Shown one piece after another: positions 7,890 to 8,636 of a stretch of DNA of 8,636 nt. Location of the stretch: assembly GCA_030049455.1 (NCBI GenBank), contig JASIKV010000338.1, positions 1 to 8,636 on the forward strand, written 5' to 3'. The notes under the pieces were generated by a model that did not search any database, was not told the DNA's origin, and worked only from the letters and a program-made list of their open reading frames with translations. Origin of the DNA: Terriglobia bacterium. GTDB taxonomy: Bacteria > Acidobacteriota > Terriglobia > UBA7540. Within the stretch, counting starts at the first letter, position 1, and each line of letters begins with the position of its first letter. The translations under genes were made by a program, and so were the position numbers.

Positions 7890-7910
7890 TTCTGCTACGG
7901 TTCTGCTACG
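7890..7910. repeat. Direct repeat TTCTGCTACG x2 near the tRNA fragment
   Basis: Two exact 10-mers at 7890-7899 and 7901-7910 are separated by one G, giving an 11-bp period close to one helical turn. TTCTGG follows as a degenerate third start. They lie 130 bases from the tRNA fragment, a distance compatible with integrase arm or excisionase sites, though nothing here proves that role. Confidence 0.5.
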
Positions 7911-7936
7911 TTCTGGAGGAAAGTGACATATTCTGA

Positions 7937-7963
7937 GATTCGGTCCCCCTGTTTTGCCGAATC
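7937..7963. repeat. 7-bp perfect inverted repeat with 13-base loop
   Basis: GATTCGG (7937-7943) is the exact reverse complement of CCGAATC (7957-7963). No T tract follows on the plus strand. It could be a protein-binding dyad or a weak hairpin. Confidence 0.4.
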
Positions 7964-8226
7964 AGCGAGTCAAACGACTGACTTGCCGCGTATGAGATGA
8001 CCCAAACACCCGACCCCTTGCTTCGTAGACAAACCAAAACAGGCTGTCTTATTGATTCGCTTAGCTTTTTCTTCGGTCCTGCTAGACAGTTTTAGCGGGT
8101 GTTGGGGCGTTATTGTTCCACTCTTGTTCCCCAATCATCGCGAATGAAAGGCGTTTGACACCAAGGGTCTTTTCGTCATCCCCGTGTTTGCAGCGACTCT
8201 CCAAACGGTCGGCGGTAGAATCAAAC

Positions 8227-8270
8227 TGGTTATACCAATGCTGTCCAAGATACCATCGTGCGCGGTGGTA
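8227..8270. promoter_or_regulatory. Cluster of TACCA/TGGTA half-sites upstream of the oxidoreductase
   Basis: TGGT-TAT-ACCA forms a short dyad at 8227-8237. ATACCA recurs as a direct repeat at 8232 and 8250, and TACCA (8251-8255) pairs with an inverted TGGTA (8266-8270). The cluster ends 22 bases before the start codon and overlaps the best weak -10-like sequence (TATACC, 8231-8236), as an operator would. No regulator gene is visible in the window. Confidence 0.3.
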
Positions 8271-8281
8271 GTAGTTTAGCG

Positions 8282-8286
8282 AGGAG
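8282..8286 (+). promoter_or_regulatory. Ribosome binding site of the oxidoreductase gene
   Basis: AGGAG lies six bases before the ATG at 8293. It is the strongest Shine-Dalgarno sequence seen at a gene start in this window and fixes the start codon. Confidence 0.75.
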
Positions 8287-8292
8287 AAGAAT

Positions 8293-8636
8293 ATGAAAGC
8301 CGTTGGATATAAGCAACCACTACCCATCTCGAATCCGGATTCGTTGCTGGATATGGAAGTTCCTGTGCCAAAACCTAAGGCTCGGGACCTCCTGGTGAAA
8401 ATCGAGGCTGTCTCCGTGAACCCCGTCGATACGAAACTGCGCGCCGGAACAGGCCCTTTGCCGGGTGAGGAGTATCGGATTCTGGGTTTCGATGCCTCCG
8501 GTGTAGTCGTTGACACAGGCGCTGAGGTGGAACTCTTCAAGCCGGGCGATGAAGTTTGGTATGCGGGATCTATTGTTCGGCCAGGTACGAATGCCGAGTA
8601 TCACCTAGTGGACGAGCGCATCGTCGGTCTGAAGCC
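8293..8636 (+). CDS. MDR-family NAD(P)H-dependent oxidoreductase, quinone-oxidoreductase-like (3' end outside window)
   Basis: An open frame of 114 codons plus two bases runs off the right edge. The start MKAVGYKQPLPI, DLLVKIEAVSVNPVDTKLR (residues 32-50), GFDASGVV (65-72) and FKPGDEVWY mark the N-terminal GroES-like domain of medium-chain dehydrogenases/reductases. It is closest to the subgroup usually annotated as zinc-binding alcohol dehydrogenase family protein (TIGR02817-like) or quinone reductase. The zinc-ADH signature residues are absent: Asn43-Pro-Val-Asp46 stands where the catalytic Cys region would be, and Gly65-Phe-Asp67 replaces GHE. It is therefore probably a zinc-independent reductase of quinones or activated alkenes. 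The nucleotide-binding Rossmann domain would lie beyond the window. Its ribosome binding site is good, and a possible operator cluster lies upstream. Its position right of the tRNA fragment suggests it may be island cargo. Confidence 0.88.
   Translation, partial: MKAVGYKQPLPISNPDSLLDMEVPVPKPKARDLLVKIEAVSVNPVDTKLRAGTGPLPGEEYRILGFDASGVVVDTGAEVELFKPGDEVWYAGSIVRPGTNAEYHLVDERIVGLK

Larger units (their letters stand above)
7761..8292. other. Gene-free stretch right of the tRNA fragment, probable island end
   Basis: No integrase or other gene could be recognised on either strand. A minus-strand frame crosses 8082-8540, but it overlaps the oxidoreductase gene and resembles no family. The stretch holds two direct 10-mers (7890-7910), a 7-bp inverted repeat (7937-7963), a lone TTGACA (8155-8160) without a good -10 partner, and clustered TACCA/TGGTA half-sites (8227-8270). 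Confidence 0.45.

Noticed and set aside
7985..8017. A second tRNA T-arm-like stretch on the minus strand (GGGTG, 7-base loop, CATCT)
   Set aside because: The stem relies on wobble pairs, the loop lacks the TTCRA core, and no CCA or other arm follows.
8044..8089. CTGTCT / AGACAG inverted repeat around a T-rich stretch as a terminator
   Set aside because: The arms are only six bases with a 34-base loop, too weak to support a call.
8155..8160. Perfect TTGACA as a -35 box
   Set aside because: No acceptable -10 lies 16-18 bases downstream, where the sequence is C-rich.
8082..8540. 152-codon minus-strand frame spanning the spacer and oxidoreductase start
   Set aside because: It overlaps the oxidoreductase gene, which has clear family motifs and a good ribosome binding site. 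The portion outside the overlap resembles nothing recognised and has no convincing start signal.

Overview
The window reads as a moderately GC-rich bacterial chromosome segment. It most resembles Acidobacteriota: a giant kelch/Ig-like surface protein sits next to a large zinc-ribbon/kinase/TolB-like/TPR protein, a pairing of families abundant in that phylum. This is an inference from gene content; there is no rRNA or other phylogenetic marker here. All supported genes lie on the + strand.

Layout. (1) Bases 1-4167 hold a very large repeat protein, open at the left edge of the window, with three kelch-type beta-propellers separated by Ig-like modules. Propellers 2 and 3 each have seven units; propeller 1 has six visible. 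(2) Bases 4173-4258 are a compact, fully palindromic element with 10-bp terminal inverted repeats and three internal palindromes, in the gap before the next gene. (3) An extended -10 promoter at 4315-4323 precedes a 1029-residue Ser/Thr protein kinase (4349-7438): N-terminal zinc ribbon, complete kinase domain, one membrane segment, TolB-like domain and a long TPR region. (4) Bases 7439-8292 (about 850 bases) carry no gene. In their middle lies a 45-base 3' fragment of a tRNA-Lys(CTT) gene on the minus strand, cut exactly at the edge of the anticodon loop, which is the classic signature of an attachment-site duplicate left by a tyrosine-recombinase element. Short repeats lie to its right. (5) At 8293 an MDR-family oxidoreductase begins behind a good ribosome binding site and runs off the right edge.

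Working model. The kelch protein is probably exported or surface-bound. The kinase is probably a membrane-anchored regulator with a cytoplasmic catalytic domain and an outward-facing TolB/TPR part. They are adjacent and co-oriented, but the palindromic element and the separate promoter suggest independent transcription. The orientation of the tRNA fragment places ancestral chromosome on its left (kinase and kelch genes) and the integrated element on its right (oxidoreductase gene and beyond). If so, the window crosses the boundary of a genomic island.
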